DNA of 64,000 nt from Marinobacter nauticus (GTDB taxonomy: Bacteria; Pseudomonadota; Gammaproteobacteria; Enterobacterales; Shewanellaceae), in NCBI RefSeq assembly GCF_019801015.1, contig NZ_JAHVJZ010000010.1, positions 1 to 64,000 of the forward strand, in the 5' to 3' direction. Positions 51,853 to 61,929 of this stretch are shown here, piece by piece (the first letter of the stretch is position 1; each line of letters starts with the position of its first letter). Made by a program: the position numbers and the translations under genes. The notes beneath the pieces are model-generated. The model was not told where the DNA came from, searched no databases, and saw only the letters and a program-made list of their open reading frames with translations.

Positions 51853-53613
51853 GTGACTATTCCAACTAAAGAATTCGATGCCATTGTGATTGGCGCTGGT
51901 GGCGCCGGCATGCGCGCTGCCCTTCAGATCTCCAAGGAAGGCAAGAGCTGTGCTCTGCTGTCCAAAGTATTCCCGACCCGTTCCCACACCGTATCCGCGC
52001 AGGGTGGCATCACCGTTGCGCTGGGTAACGCCCACGAGGACAACTGGGAATGGCACATGTATGACACCGTCAAAGGTTCCGACTACATCGGTGACCAGGA
52101 CGCCATTGAGTACATGTGTAAGACCGGCCCGGAAGCCATCATCGAGATGGAAAACATGGGTCTGCCTTTCTCCCGTTTCGAAAACGGCAAGGTGTACCAG
52201 CGTCCGTTTGGTGGCCAGTCCAAGAACTTCGGTGGCGAACAGGCCGCCCGTACTGCCGCTGCGGCTGACCGTACCGGCCACGCCCTGCTGCACTGTCTGT
52301 ACCAGCAGAACGTAAAGAACAAAACCGAGGTGTACTCCGAGTGGTACGCCCTGGATCTGGTGAAGAACCAGGACGGTGCCGTAGTGGGTTGTACCGCCAT
52401 CGACATCGAAACCGGTGAGATCGTGTACTTCAAGGCCAAAGCCACCGTGCTGGCCACCGGCGGTGCCGGTCGCATCTACGCGTCCACCACCAACGCCCAC
52501 ATCAACACTGGTGACGGTGTCGGTATGGCCCTGCGTGCCGGTGTTCCGGTGCAGGACATGGAGATGTGGCAGTTCCACCCCACCGGTATTGCCGGTGCCG
52601 GTGTGCTGGTGACCGAAGGTTGCCGTGGTGAAGGCGGCTACCTGCTGAACAAAGATGGCGAGCGCTTTATGGAGCGTTACGCGCCGAACGCCAAAGATCT
52701 GGCCGGTCGTGACGTGGTGGCCCGCGCCATCATGACGGAAATCCGTGAAGGCCGTGGCTGCGATGGCCCGTGGGGTCCTCACGCCAAGCTGAAGCTGGAC
52801 CACCTGGGTCAGGAAGTTCTGGAATCCCGTCTGCCGGGCATCTGTGAACTGTCCCGCACCTTTGCTCACGTTGATCCGGTGAAGGAGCCGATTCCGGTTA
52901 TCCCGACCTGTCACTACATGATGGGCGGTATCCCGACCAACGTGAACGGCCAGGTGCTCGACGCCGATGAAAAGCCGGTGCAGGGCCTGTTGGCGGTAGG
53001 CGAAATTGCCTGTGTGTCGGTACACGGCGCCAACCGTCTGGGCGGCAACTCGCTGCTGGATCTGGTGGTGTTCGGCCGTGCGGCCGGTATGCACCTGGGT
53101 GAGACTCTGGATGCGCAGGGCGAAGCCCGCGACGCTTCCGAGTCCGACATCGACGCGGCGATGGCCCGCTTCAACCGTTGGGAAACCAGCAAGAACGGCA
53201 ACGGCGAAGACCCGGTTCAAATCCGCAAGGATCTGCAGCAGTGCATGCAGCTGAACTTCTCCGTATTCCGTCAGGGCGAGTCCATGGCTCAGGGCCTGAC
53301 TGAACTGAAGGCCATCCAGGAGCGTCTGCAGAGCGCCAAGCTGAGCGACACCTCCAAGGCGTTCAACACCCAGCGCATCGAGTGTCTGGAACTGGACAAC
53401 CTGATGGAGACGGCAGTAGCGACGGCGATGGCAGCCAACTACCGTACCGAAAGCCGTGGCGCGCACTCCCGCGAGGACTTCCCGGAGCGTGACGACGACA
53501 ACTGGCTGTGCCACAGCCTGTACAACCCGCTGAGCGGCGAGATGACCAAGCGCGAGGTGAACATGTCACCGAACCTGCGCGAGGCCTTCCCGCCCAAGAA
53601 GCGTACTTACTAA
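51853..53613 (+). CDS. sdhA: Succinate dehydrogenase flavoprotein subunit
   Basis: The 586-residue subunit (E. coli 588) oxidises succinate to fumarate. The FAD-binding motif [15 protein letters not shown] is at about 10-24, and the covalent FAD attachment histidine sits in [12 protein letters not shown] at about residue 44. Active-site and FAD regions [35 protein letters not shown] and [17 protein letters not shown] are present. The start codon is GTG directly after the sdhD stop. Third gene of sdhCDAB. Confidence 0.96.
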   Translation: MTIPTKEFDAIVIGAGGAGMRAALQISKEGKSCALLSKVFPTRSHTVSAQGGITVALGNAHEDNWEWHMYDTVKGSDYIGDQDAIEYMCKTGPEAIIEMENMGLPFSRFENGKVYQRPFGGQSKNFGGEQAARTAAAADRTGHALLHCLYQQNVKNKTEVYSEWYALDLVKNQDGAVVGCTAIDIETGEIVYFKAKATVLATGGAGRIYASTTNAHINTGDGVGMALRAGVPVQDMEMWQFHPTGIAGAGVLVTEGCRGEGGYLLNKDGERFMERYAPNAKDLAGRDVVARAIMTEIREGRGCDGPWGPHAKLKLDHLGQEVLESRLPGICELSRTFAHVDPVKEPIPVIPTCHYMMGGIPTNVNGQVLDADEKPVQGLLAVGEIACVSVHGANRLGGNSLLDLVVFGRAAGMHLGETLDAQGEARDASESDIDAAMARFNRWETSKNGNGEDPVQIRKDLQQCMQLNFSVFRQGESMAQGLTELKAIQERLQSAKLSDTSKAFNTQRIECLELDNLMETAVATAMAANYRTESRGAHSREDFPERDDDNWLCHSLYNPLSGEMTKREVNMSPNLREAFPPKKRTY

Positions 53614-53626
53614 GGAGGGACAGAGA

Positions 53627-54334
53627 ATGAAATTGGACGTTTCTGTCTACCGCTATAACCCGGAGAGCGACGCTCGCCCCAAGATGCAGGATTACACCCT
53701 GGATCTGCCGGAAGGCTCCGATGTGATGGTGCTGGATGTCCTGCTGATGCTCAAAGAGCAGGATCCGACCCTGTCCTTCCGTCGCTCCTGCCGTGAAGGG
53801 GTCTGTGGCTCCGACGGTATCAACATGAACGGTAAGAACGGCCTGGCCTGTATCACGCCGATCTCCACCTTCAAGGGCAAGAAGCTGACCGTTCGCCCGC
53901 TGCCTGGCATGCCGGTGGTGCGTGATCTGGTGGTGGACCTGAGCCAGTTCTACAAGCAGTACGAAAAAGTGAAGCCTTACCTGATCAACGACGGTAAGAC
54001 TCCGGCCCGTGAGCACCTGCAGTCTCCGGAAGAGCGCGCCAAGCTCGATGGCCTGTATGAGTGCATCCTGTGCGCCTGCTGCTCCACCGCCTGTCCGTCG
54101 TTCTGGTGGAACCCGGATAAGTTTGTTGGGCCGAGTGGTCTGCTGCACGCATACCGCTTCCTGGTTGACAGTCGTGACACCGCCACCGACGAGCGTCTGG
54201 GCGAGTTGGACGATGCGTTCAGCGTATTCCGTTGCCACGGTATCATGAACTGTGTCAACGTCTGTCCGAAGGGATTGAACCCTACAAAGGCGATTGGCCA
54301 CATTAAGTCCATGCTGCTGAACCGCGCCGTCTGA
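53627..54334 (+). CDS. sdhB: Succinate dehydrogenase iron-sulfur subunit
   Basis: The 235-residue subunit carries electrons from FAD to quinone through three clusters. Cysteine sets are SCREGVCGSDG with a later LACI ([2Fe-2S]), CILCACCSTACPS ([4Fe-4S]) and CHGIMNCVNVCPKGLNP ([3Fe-4S]/[4Fe-4S]). The start follows AAGGAGG. It closes the sdh operon and is followed by a strong terminator, so sucA needs its own promoter or readthrough. Confidence 0.96.
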   Translation: MKLDVSVYRYNPESDARPKMQDYTLDLPEGSDVMVLDVLLMLKEQDPTLSFRRSCREGVCGSDGINMNGKNGLACITPISTFKGKKLTVRPLPGMPVVRDLVVDLSQFYKQYEKVKPYLINDGKTPAREHLQSPEERAKLDGLYECILCACCSTACPSFWWNPDKFVGPSGLLHAYRFLVDSRDTATDERLGELDDAFSVFRCHGIMNCVNVCPKGLNPTKAIGHIKSMLLNRAV

Positions 54335-54364
54335 TAATGACTGCATACTTCACGCTTATGGATT

Positions 54365-54408
54365 GAAAAAAGGCCACGTCTTCGACCAACGAAGGTCGTG
54401 GCTTTTTT
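54365..54408 (+). terminator. Terminator between sdhB and sucA
   Basis: A long imperfect stem (GCCACG then CTTCG, pairing with CGAAG then CGTGGC) at about 54372-54402 is followed by six T residues. It separates the sdh and suc transcripts at least partly. Confidence 0.85.
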
Positions 54409-54471
54409 GTATAGTGCTCAGCGAATTAAAACGATAATCATCTGAGCCGGTATTACCCCAAAGGAAAAGAG

Positions 54472-57279
54472 ATGCAACAGGGTTCCCTCAAGGCTTGGCA
54501 GGATTCTTCCCACTTCGCTGGGGCGAATGCGGCCTATATCGAAGAGCTGTACGAGGCCTATCTGGATGATCCCAGTTCGGTGGCGGAAGAGTGGCAGGCA
54601 ATCTTTGCCCAGCTGCCCGCCAACGGCGTGGATTCAGACGTGGCCCACTCCCGAATCCGCGATTACTTCCGCGCGACTGCGCTGGACAGCAATCGCTCCA
54701 AAACCACCACCGTTGACCCGGAAGTGACCGAGAAGCAGGTTCGTGTCCTGCAGCTCATCAACGCTTACCGTTTCCGTGGTCACCAGAACGCCAATCTTGA
54801 CCCCCTCAGCCTGTGGCAGCGCGAGCCGGTGGCAGAGTTGGACCCGGCCCATCATGGCCTGACTGAAGACGACATGGGCCGTGAGTTCAATACCGGTTCC
54901 TACGCGCTCGGCAGTGGCACCATGAAACTGGGTGAGCTGGTTAAGTCCCTGAAAGCGACCTACACCGGCCCCATCGGTGCTGAGTACATGCACATTACCT
55001 CCACCGAAGAGAAGCGTTGGCTGCAACAGCGCCTCGAACCGGTAATGGGGCAGGGCAGCTACGACGCCGACGCCAAAAAGCGCATTCTGGCTGGCCTGAA
55101 CGCCGCTGAAGGTCTGGAAAAGTACCTGGGTGCCAAATTCCCGGGTGCCAAGCGTTTCTCCCTGGAAGGGGGCGACGCGATGGTGCCGATGATGCGTGAG
55201 CTGATTTACCGTGCCGGTGATCAGGGCGCCAAAGAAGTGGTTGTTGGTATGGCCCACCGTGGCCGTCTGAACATGCTGGTCAACATCCTGGGTAAGAAGC
55301 CCGGAGACCTGTTTGACGAGTTTGCCGGCAAGCATGACGAAGCACTGGGCAGTGGTGACGTAAAGTACCACCAGGGCTTCAGCTCCGACTTCGCCACTCC
55401 GGGTGGCAACGTCCACCTGGCACTGGCCTTTAACCCCTCCCACCTTGAGATCGTCTCCCCGGTGGTAATGGGTTCCGTCCGTGCCCGCATGGACCGCCGC
55501 AACTGCGAAACCGGCCGGATGGTGATGCCGATTACCATCCACGGTGACTCTGCCATCACCGGCCAGGGCATCGTGCAGGAAACCTTCAATATGTCCCAGA
55601 CCCGGGGCTTTAAGGTGGGTGGCGCGATTCGGATTGTGGTGAACAACCAGGTGGGCTTTACCACCTCCAATCCGGAAGACACCCGCTCCACTGAGTACTG
55701 CACCGACATCGCCAAGATGGTTCAGGCACCGGTACTGCACGTCAACGCCGATGACCCGGAAGCGGTGGCTTTCGTGGCGCAACTGGCGGTGGACTTCCGT
55801 TATGAATTTGGCCGCGATGTGGTGATCGACCTGATCTGCTACCGCCGTCATGGTCACAACGAAGCGGATGAGCCGAACGCGACCCAGCCGCTGATGTACC
55901 AGAAGATCAAAAAGCACCCGACGCCGCGTAAGATTTACGCTGATCGCCTGATTGAGCAGGGCGTGATGAGCCCGGAAGAGGTGACTGAGCAGATCAACAC
56001 CTACCGCGAGCAGCTGGACCAGGGTGAATGCGTTGTGCCGGAATGGCGCACCATGACCGAACACTCCGTCGACTGGACCCCGTATCTGGGCCACGACTGG
56101 GATGTGGCCTGGACCAGCCAGGTGCCGCTGGATCAGCTCAAAGCGCTGGCCAACAGCATCTGCGAAGTGCCGGAATCCCACAAGCTGCAATCCCGTGTCG
56201 CCAAGATCTACAAAGATCGTGAAGCGATGGCCGCCGGCGACAAGCCGCTGGACTGGGGTATGGCAGAGACCCTGGCTTACGCCACGCTGCTGGAAACCGG
56301 CTACCGTGTGCGTCTGACCGGTCAGGACTCCGGCCGTGGCACCTTCTTCCACCGTCACGCGGTTCTGCACAATCAGGACAACGCCACCACCTACATGCCG
56401 CTGCGCCACCTGGGCGAGCAGCAGGGGCCGATCGAAATCTTCGACTCCGTGCTGTCTGAAGCGGCGGTACTGGCCTTTGAATACGGCTACGCCACTGCTG
56501 AGCCGTCCGGCCTGACCATGTGGGAAGCGCAGTTTGGCGACTTTGCCAACGGCGCCCAGGTGGTGATCGACCAGTTCCTCTCCTCCGGTGAGCAGAAGTG
56601 GGGCCGTCTGTGTGGCCTTACCATGCTGCTGCCGCACGGCTATGAAGGCCAGGGCCCGGAGCACTCCTCCGCCCGTCTGGAGCGATTCCTGCAGCTGTGT
56701 GCTGACCACAACATGCAGGTGGTAGTGCCCTCTACCCCGGCTCAGGTTTATCACATGCTGCGCCGTCAGGTGGTTCGCCCGATGCGTCGTCCGCTGGTGG
56801 TGATGAGCCCGAAATCCCTGCTGCGCCACCCGATGGCGGTAAGCAGCCTGGAGGAGCTGGCGGAAGGCGACTTCCAGAACGTCATTGGCGAAATCGACGA
56901 ACAGGATCCATCCAAGGTCGATCGCGTGGTGTTCTGCTCCGGCAAGGTGTACTTCGAGCTGCTGGAGAAGCGCCGCCGCGAAGAGCTGCAAAACGTGGCC
57001 CTTATCCGTATCGAACAGCTTTACCCCTTCCCGCACGCCGAGATGGCGAAAGTGCTGGAAGCCTACCAGCACGTGAAAGAGTTCGTCTGGTGTCAGGAAG
57101 AACCGCAGAACCAGGGTGCCTGGTACTGCAGTCAGCACCACTTCTGGCAGGCCATTCCTGCCGGAGCCAACCTGACTTACGCCGGACGCGAAGCGTCTGC
57201 CGCGCCTGCCTGCGGTTACGTCTCCGTGCACAACAAACAGCAACAAGCGCTGGTCAATGCCGCGCTGGGCCTCAATTGA
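54472..57279 (+). CDS. sucA: 2-oxoglutarate dehydrogenase E1 component
   Basis: The 935-residue thiamine diphosphate enzyme (E. coli 933) decarboxylates 2-oxoglutarate and succinylates the E2 lipoyl group. Marks include the N-terminal E2-binding segment with [34 protein letters not shown], the [13 protein letters not shown] motif, the ThDP/Mg region [25 protein letters not shown]-like stretch at about 440-470, and [20 protein letters not shown]. The ATG follows AAAGGAAAAGAG. First gene of sucABCD. Confidence 0.97.
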   Translation: [935 protein letters not shown]

Positions 57280-57303
57280 GTTAATAACAAGGATTAGAGA
57301 TCA

Positions 57304-58506
57304 ATGAGCATCGAAATTAAGGTTCCCGTACTCCCTGAGTCCGTCGCCGATGCCACCATTGCCACCTGGCACGTCCAGCCCGGTGAAGCGGTAAGCCGTG
57401 ACCAGAACCTGGTCGACATCGAAACCGACAAAGTGGTACTGGAAGTTGTGGCCCCGGAAGATGGCCAACTGGCTGAAATCCTGCACGGCGAAGGCGATAC
57501 CGTTCTGGCTGAGCAAGTGATTGCCCGCTTTGTTGCTGGTGCCAAGGCCGGCCAGGAAGTGAGCAAAGCCGAAGCGGAAGCGGCACCGGCTGGCGAAGCT
57601 GCTGTGGCGGAAGAGGGCGGCAACGATGCCCTGAGCCCCTCCGTACGTCGTCTGGTGGCTGAGCATAACGTTGATGTGACCAAGATCAGCGGTACCGGTG
57701 TCGGTGGCCGCATCACCAAAGAAGACGTTGAAGCCTTCGTTAAAGGCGCGGGCGCTGCTGCCCCGGCTGCGGCGACTGCCACTGCTCCGGCCCCGGCTCT
57801 GGGTGACCGCTCCGAGAAGCGCGTACCGATGACCCGTCTGCGTAAGCGCATCGCCGAGCGTCTGCTGGAAGCCAAGAACTCCACCGCCATGCTGACCACC
57901 TTTAACGAGGTCAACATGGGCCCGATCATGTCCCTGCGTAAGCAGTACAAGGACATCTTCGAAGAGCGTCACGGCATTCGCCTGGGCTTTATGTCCTTCT
58001 ACGTGAAGGCCGTAGTGGAAGCGCTCAAGCGCTACCCGGAAGTGAACGCTTCCATCGACGGTGACGACATCGTTTACCACAACTACTTCGACGTCAGCAT
58101 CGCCGTTTCCACCCCGCGTGGTCTGGTAACGCCGGTACTGCGTGACGCCGACAAGCTGTCCGTTGCCGAAATCGAAAAAGGCATCAAAGAGCTGGCAGTG
58201 AAGGGCCAGCAGGGCAAGCTGACCGTAGACGAACTGACCGGCGGTAACTTCACCATCACCAACGGTGGTGTGTTTGGCTCGCTGATGTCCACCCCGATCA
58301 TCAACCCGCCGCAGAGCGCCATTCTGGGCATGCACGCCATCAAGGATCGTCCGATGGCCGTGAACGGTGAAGTGGTGATTCAGCCGATGATGTATCTGGC
58401 ACTGTCCTACGACCACCGCATCGTCGATGGCCGTGAGTCAGTTGGCTTCCTGGTGACCATTAAGGAACTGCTGGAAGATCCGACGCGTCTGCTGCTGGAC
58501 ATCTAA
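57304..58506 (+). CDS. sucB: Dihydrolipoyl succinyltransferase (2-oxoglutarate dehydrogenase E2)
   Basis: The 400-residue core enzyme has one lipoyl domain (lipoylated Lys43 in [10 protein letters not shown]), an Ala/Pro linker, the peripheral-subunit-binding domain ([33 protein letters not shown] at about 109-141), a second linker and the catalytic domain, where the active-site histidine and aspartate lie in [16 protein letters not shown] near 373-388. It makes succinyl-CoA. It follows sucA by 24 bases; the E3 subunit is encoded elsewhere. Confidence 0.96.
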   Translation: MSIEIKVPVLPESVADATIATWHVQPGEAVSRDQNLVDIETDKVVLEVVAPEDGQLAEILHGEGDTVLAEQVIARFVAGAKAGQEVSKAEAEAAPAGEAAVAEEGGNDALSPSVRRLVAEHNVDVTKISGTGVGGRITKEDVEAFVKGAGAAAPAAATATAPAPALGDRSEKRVPMTRLRKRIAERLLEAKNSTAMLTTFNEVNMGPIMSLRKQYKDIFEERHGIRLGFMSFYVKAVVEALKRYPEVNASIDGDDIVYHNYFDVSIAVSTPRGLVTPVLRDADKLSVAEIEKGIKELAVKGQQGKLTVDELTGGNFTITNGGVFGSLMSTPIINPPQSAILGMHAIKDRPMAVNGEVVIQPMMYLALSYDHRIVDGRESVGFLVTIKELLEDPTRLLLDI

Positions 58507-58515
58507 CTGTTTTTG

Positions 58516-58560
58516 ACGGGGAGGCTGGTCCTCCCCGTGATCAAGTCCCCGGCCTCCGGG
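58516..58560 (+). other. Intercistronic hairpins between sucB and sucC
   Basis: A nine-base-pair stem ACGGGGAGG/CCTCCCCGT with a five-base loop (58516-58538) and a second stem CCCGG/CCGGG (58548-58560) fill the 90-base sucB-sucC gap. Neither is followed by a T run, so these are more likely mRNA-stabilising or processing structures than terminators. Confidence 0.6.
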
Positions 58561-58596
58561 CTATGGAAATCATAAGAAGTAATACGGATAAAGAGT

Positions 58597-59763
58597 ATGA
58601 ATCTGCACGAATATCAGGCTAAGCAGATCTTCGCTGAGTACGGCCTGCCCGTCTCCGAAGGTTACGCTTGCGATACCCCCCAGGAAGCGGCAGAAGCTGC
58701 TGGCAAAATCGGCGGCGACAAGTGGGTTGTTAAATGTCAGGTCCACGCCGGTGGCCGTGGTAAAGCCGGTGGCGTGAAACTGGCTTCCAGCAAGGAAGAG
58801 ATCCGCGAATTCGCTCAGAACTGGCTGGGTAAGAACCTGGTCACTTACCAGACTGACGCCAACGGTCAGCCGGTAACCAAGATCCTGGTGGAATCCTGCA
58901 CCGACATCGCCAAGGAGCTGTACCTGGGCGCCGTGGTTGACCGCGGTTCTCAGCGCGTTGTCTTTATGGCTTCCACCGAAGGTGGCGTAGAGATTGAGAA
59001 AGTTGCCGAGGAAACTCCGGAGCTGATCCACAAAGCCGCCATCGATCCGCTGGTGGGCCCGCAGGCTTACCAGGGCCGTGAACTGGCCTTCAAACTGGGC
59101 CTGGAAGGCGACCAGATCAAGCAGTTCACCAAGATCTTCATGGGTCTGGCCCAGATGTTCCTGGACCTGGACTTCGCACTGCTGGAGATCAACCCGCTGG
59201 TGATCACCGAGCAGGGCAACCTGCACTGCCTGGATGGCAAGATCAACATCGATTCCAACGCGCTTTACCGTCAGGCCAAGGTTCGTGAAATGCACGATCC
59301 GTCCCAGGAAGACGAGCGCGAAGCTCACGCGGCTCAGTGGGAACTGAACTACGTCGCGCTGGACGGCAACATCGGCTGCATGGTGAACGGCGCCGGTCTG
59401 GCGATGGGCACCATGGACATCGTGAACCTGCACGGTGGCAGCCCGGCCAACTTCCTGGATGTGGGTGGCGGCGCCACCAAAGAGCGCGTAACCGAAGCGT
59501 TCAAGATCATCCTGTCCGACAGCAACGTGAAAGCGGTACTGGTGAACATCTTCGGCGGCATCGTTCGCTGTGACCTGATCGCTGACGGCATCATCGGTGC
59601 GGTTGAAGAAGTGGGCGTGAAAGTTCCCGTGGTGGTGCGTCTGGAAGGCAACAATGCCGAACTGGGTGCCCAGAAGCTGGCCGAATCCGGCCTGAACATC
59701 ATTGCAGCGAACAGCCTGACCGACGCTGCCCAGCAAGTAGTAAAAGCCGCGGAGGCCCTGTAA
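58597..59763 (+). CDS. sucC: Succinyl-CoA synthetase beta subunit
   Basis: The 388-residue ATP-grasp subunit (E. coli also 388) begins [19 protein letters not shown] and contains [19 protein letters not shown] in the nucleotide-binding part, [14 protein letters not shown] in the metal-binding part and [16 protein letters not shown] in the C-terminal part. With SucD it converts succinyl-CoA to succinate with ATP formation. Its stop overlaps the sucD ATG by one base. Confidence 0.97.
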   Translation: MNLHEYQAKQIFAEYGLPVSEGYACDTPQEAAEAAGKIGGDKWVVKCQVHAGGRGKAGGVKLASSKEEIREFAQNWLGKNLVTYQTDANGQPVTKILVESCTDIAKELYLGAVVDRGSQRVVFMASTEGGVEIEKVAEETPELIHKAAIDPLVGPQAYQGRELAFKLGLEGDQIKQFTKIFMGLAQMFLDLDFALLEINPLVITEQGNLHCLDGKINIDSNALYRQAKVREMHDPSQEDEREAHAAQWELNYVALDGNIGCMVNGAGLAMGTMDIVNLHGGSPANFLDVGGGATKERVTEAFKIILSDSNVKAVLVNIFGGIVRCDLIADGIIGAVEEVGVKVPVVVRLEGNNAELGAQKLAESGLNIIAANSLTDAAQQVVKAAEAL

Positions 59764-60635
59764 TGAGCGTTCTGATTAATAAAGACACCAAGGTGATCTG
59801 CCAGGGTTTCACTGGCGGCCAGGGCACCTTCCACTCCGAGCAGGCGATCGCCTATGGCACGCAGATGGTTGGCGGTGTTTCTCCGGGTAAAGGCGGCACC
59901 ACTCACCTGGGCCTGCCGGTGTTCAACACCGTACGTGAAGCGGTAGAAACCACTGGCGCCACCGCGTCCGTCATCTACGTACCGGCTCCGTTCTGTAAAG
60001 ACGCCATCCTGGAAGCGATCGACGCTGGCATCGAGCTGATCGTTACCATCACCGAAGGGATCCCGACTCTGGACATGCTGGACGTTAAGGTCAAGCTGGA
60101 CCAGGCCGGCGTTCGCATGATCGGCCCGAACTGCCCCGGCGTTATCACTCCGGGCGAGTGCAAAATCGGCATCATGCCGGGCCACATCCACCAGCCGGGC
60201 AAAGTGGGCATCGTTTCCCGCTCCGGCACCCTGACCTACGAAGCGGTTAAGCAGACCACTGACGAAGGTTTTGGCCAGTCCACCTGTGTGGGCATTGGTG
60301 GTGACCCGATCCCGGGCTCCAACTTCATCGACATCCTGGAGATGTTCGAAAAAGACCCGCAGACCGAAGCCATCGTTATGATCGGTGAAATCGGTGGTAC
60401 CGCGGAAGAGGAAGCGGCCGCTTACATCAAGCAGCACGTGACCAAGCCGGTTGTGTCCTACATTGCTGGTGTCACTGCACCTCCGGGCAAACGTATGGGC
60501 CACGCTGGTGCCATCATCGCCGGTGGTAAAGGCACCGCAGCAGACAAGTTTGCTGCGCTGGAAGATGCCGGTGTGAAAACCGTGCGCTCCCTGGCCGACA
60601 TCGGCAAGGCACTGCGCGAGGTCACTGGCTGGTAA
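59763..60635 (+). CDS. sucD: Succinyl-CoA synthetase alpha subunit
   Basis: The 290-residue subunit binds CoA through its N-terminal Rossmann domain ([16 protein letters not shown]) and carries the transiently phosphorylated histidine in [17 protein letters not shown] near residue 247. [21 protein letters not shown] and [10 protein letters not shown] are family signatures. It is the last gene of sucABCD and is followed by a strong terminator. Confidence 0.97.
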   Translation: MSVLINKDTKVICQGFTGGQGTFHSEQAIAYGTQMVGGVSPGKGGTTHLGLPVFNTVREAVETTGATASVIYVPAPFCKDAILEAIDAGIELIVTITEGIPTLDMLDVKVKLDQAGVRMIGPNCPGVITPGECKIGIMPGHIHQPGKVGIVSRSGTLTYEAVKQTTDEGFGQSTCVGIGGDPIPGSNFIDILEMFEKDPQTEAIVMIGEIGGTAEEEAAAYIKQHVTKPVVSYIAGVTAPPGKRMGHAGAIIAGGKGTAADKFAALEDAGVKTVRSLADIGKALREVTGW

Positions 60636-60649
60636 GTCATTGATTAAAG

Positions 60650-60677
60650 GAAGGCCCACCCCACGGTGGGCCTTTTT
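60650..60677 (+). terminator. Terminator of the suc operon
   Basis: AGGCCCACC/GGTGGGCCT stem at 60652-60673 with a CCAC loop and five T residues, 15 bases after the sucD stop codon. Confidence 0.92.
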
Positions 60678-60694
60678 ATGACAAGGAGAAAGTC

Positions 60695-60763
60695 ATGCAT
60701 CGACGCGATTATCTGATGGTTGTTGGTATCGTGCTTTTCGGCATGGTCACGCTGACCGCCTAA
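60695..60763 (+). CDS. Candidate small membrane protein of 22 residues
   Basis: The frame MHRRDYLMVVGIVLFGMVTL plus TA begins with ATG seven bases after a strong AAGGAG site (60683-60688) and encodes a positively charged N-terminus followed by one hydrophobic helix, the layout of known bacterial single-helix small proteins. It lies between the suc terminator and the 2OG-oxygenase gene. It is too short for homology-based support here, so it could also be a leader peptide of the downstream gene. Confidence 0.45.
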   Translation: MHRRDYLMVVGIVLFGMVTLTA

Positions 60764-60875
60764 CACCATCGCGCCAGCGGCGGCGACCCGCTCGCCACAC
60801 ATAAAAAAACCGATAACGCCGCCGGCGCGTCGTTTCCAGGGCTTTTGCGCCCAAAATTCCAGATGAGAAGAACCC

Positions 60876-61715
60876 ATGAAACTGACCGCCGTGGACTACC
60901 GTGCGCCCGACGCGCCGGCCCAGTTCGTTGAATCCCTGCGCCAGACCGGCTTTGGCGTCCTCAAAAACCACCCCATCCCACAGGCCCTGGTCGAAGCGAT
61001 TTACCAGGACTGGCAGGGTTTCTTTGACGGGGAAGAGAAGCACAACTTCCACTTTAACCGTGAGACTCAGGATGGCTTCTTCCCGGCCTCCGTCTCCGAA
61101 GTGGCCAAGGGCCACACCGTTAAAGACATCAAAGAGTATTTCCACTATTACCCTTGGGGCCAGTGCCCGGCAGAGCACAAAGCGCAGCTGGCGGATTACT
61201 ACGGCCAGGCCACTTCACTGGCGGCAGAGTTGCTGGCCTGGGTACAGCAGGAAGGCCCTGCTGACGTGGCGGAAGGCTACTCTGAGCCTCTGCCCAGCAT
61301 GATTGAAGGCAGCGAGCGTTCGTTGCTGCGCGTACTTCATTATCCGGGCCTGAAGGGCGATGAAACCCCGGGAGCGATTCGTGCCGCTGCGCATGAAGAC
61401 ATCAACCTTTTGACCATCCTGCCTGCCGCCAACGCCAAAGGCCTTCAGGTCAAAGGAAAAGATGGTGAGTGGATTGATGTGCCGTGTGATTTCGGCACCC
61501 TGATCGTCAATATTGGCGATATGCTGCAGGAAGCCTCCGGAGGCTATTTCCCGTCCACCACCCACCGGGTGGTCAACCCGGAAGGGCAGGCGGCACAGAC
61601 TTCCCGCATCTCTCTGCCGCTGTTCCTCCATCCACGCGCTGAGGTGGTGCTGTCCGAACGCCACACCGCTCAGAGTTATCTGATGGAGCGACTCAGGGAA
61701 CTGGGCGTCATCTAA
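60876..61715 (+). CDS. Fe(II)/2-oxoglutarate-dependent oxygenase (isopenicillin N synthase-like)
   Basis: The 279-residue product has the IPNS-like two-part layout: an N-terminal DIOX_N-type domain (about 1-110) and a 2OG-Fe(II) oxygenase core. The iron triad is visible as His173 and Asp175 in AAHEDINLLTIL and a later histidine in PSTTHRVVNP (about 231), and 2-oxoglutarate would be bound by the arginine in SRISLPLF about ten residues after it. It oxidises an unknown small substrate with conversion of 2-oxoglutarate to succinate. It sits directly after the sucABCD genes that handle the same metabolites, though a terminator separates them. Confidence 0.86.
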   Translation: MKLTAVDYRAPDAPAQFVESLRQTGFGVLKNHPIPQALVEAIYQDWQGFFDGEEKHNFHFNRETQDGFFPASVSEVAKGHTVKDIKEYFHYYPWGQCPAEHKAQLADYYGQATSLAAELLAWVQQEGPADVAEGYSEPLPSMIEGSERSLLRVLHYPGLKGDETPGAIRAAAHEDINLLTILPAANAKGLQVKGKDGEWIDVPCDFGTLIVNIGDMLQEASGGYFPSTTHRVVNPEGQAAQTSRISLPLFLHPRAEVVLSERHTAQSYLMERLRELGVI

Positions 61716-61721
61716 GCAGAG

Positions 61722-61747
61722 CAGAAGGGCCCTTAAGGGCCCTTTTT
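61722..61747 (+). terminator. Terminator of the oxygenase gene
   Basis: AAGGGCCC/GGGCCCTT stem at 61725-61744 with a TTAA loop and five T residues, ten bases after the stop codon. Confidence 0.88.
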
Positions 61748-61816
61748 GTTAATGCTATTGGTGAGTTAATTGGCTGGGTGTGTAAAAAATGATCTGGATT
61801 CGCTCAAACTATTGGC

Positions 61817-61822
61817 TATGAT
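61817..61822 (+). promoter_or_regulatory. Probable -10 element for the riboswitch transcript
   Basis: TATGAT at 61817-61822 would start transcription at about 61829, exactly where the riboswitch aptamer begins. The -35 region (near 61794) matches the consensus poorly, so an activator or an alternative sigma factor may be involved. Confidence 0.4.
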
Positions 61823-61827
61823 GAAAC

Positions 61828-61923
61828 TGGCACGACGAAAAAGGCAAACCTGGTGAAAGCCAGGGACGCAAAGCTTCCGGTCTAAGGTGAGGATTCACTA
61901 TCGATAGCGGGGCTGCCGGGTGT
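61828..61923 (+). ncRNA. Cyclic di-GMP-I (GEMM-I) riboswitch aptamer
   Basis: The segment carries the conserved GEMM-I series in order: AAAAAGGCAAACC, a CTGG/CCAG stem closed by a GAAA tetraloop (CTGGTGAAAGCCAG), GGGACGCAAAGC, TTCCGGTCTAAGG, a variable hairpin GGTGAGGATTCACTATC, then ATAGCGGGGCTGCCGGGT. The GGCA near the start pairs with TGCC near the end to close the aptamer, and the GAAA loop has its receptor in the second arm. This class senses the second messenger c-di-GMP. It lies about 85 bases upstream of the ParA-like gene on the same strand and nothing else is between them. Confidence 0.93.
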
Positions 61924-61929
61924 ACGAAT

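Noticed and set aside
58516-58560. Intrinsic terminator between sucB and sucC
   Set aside because: The stems are strong but have no T run, and sucC lacks a clear promoter, so the operon is probably continuous.
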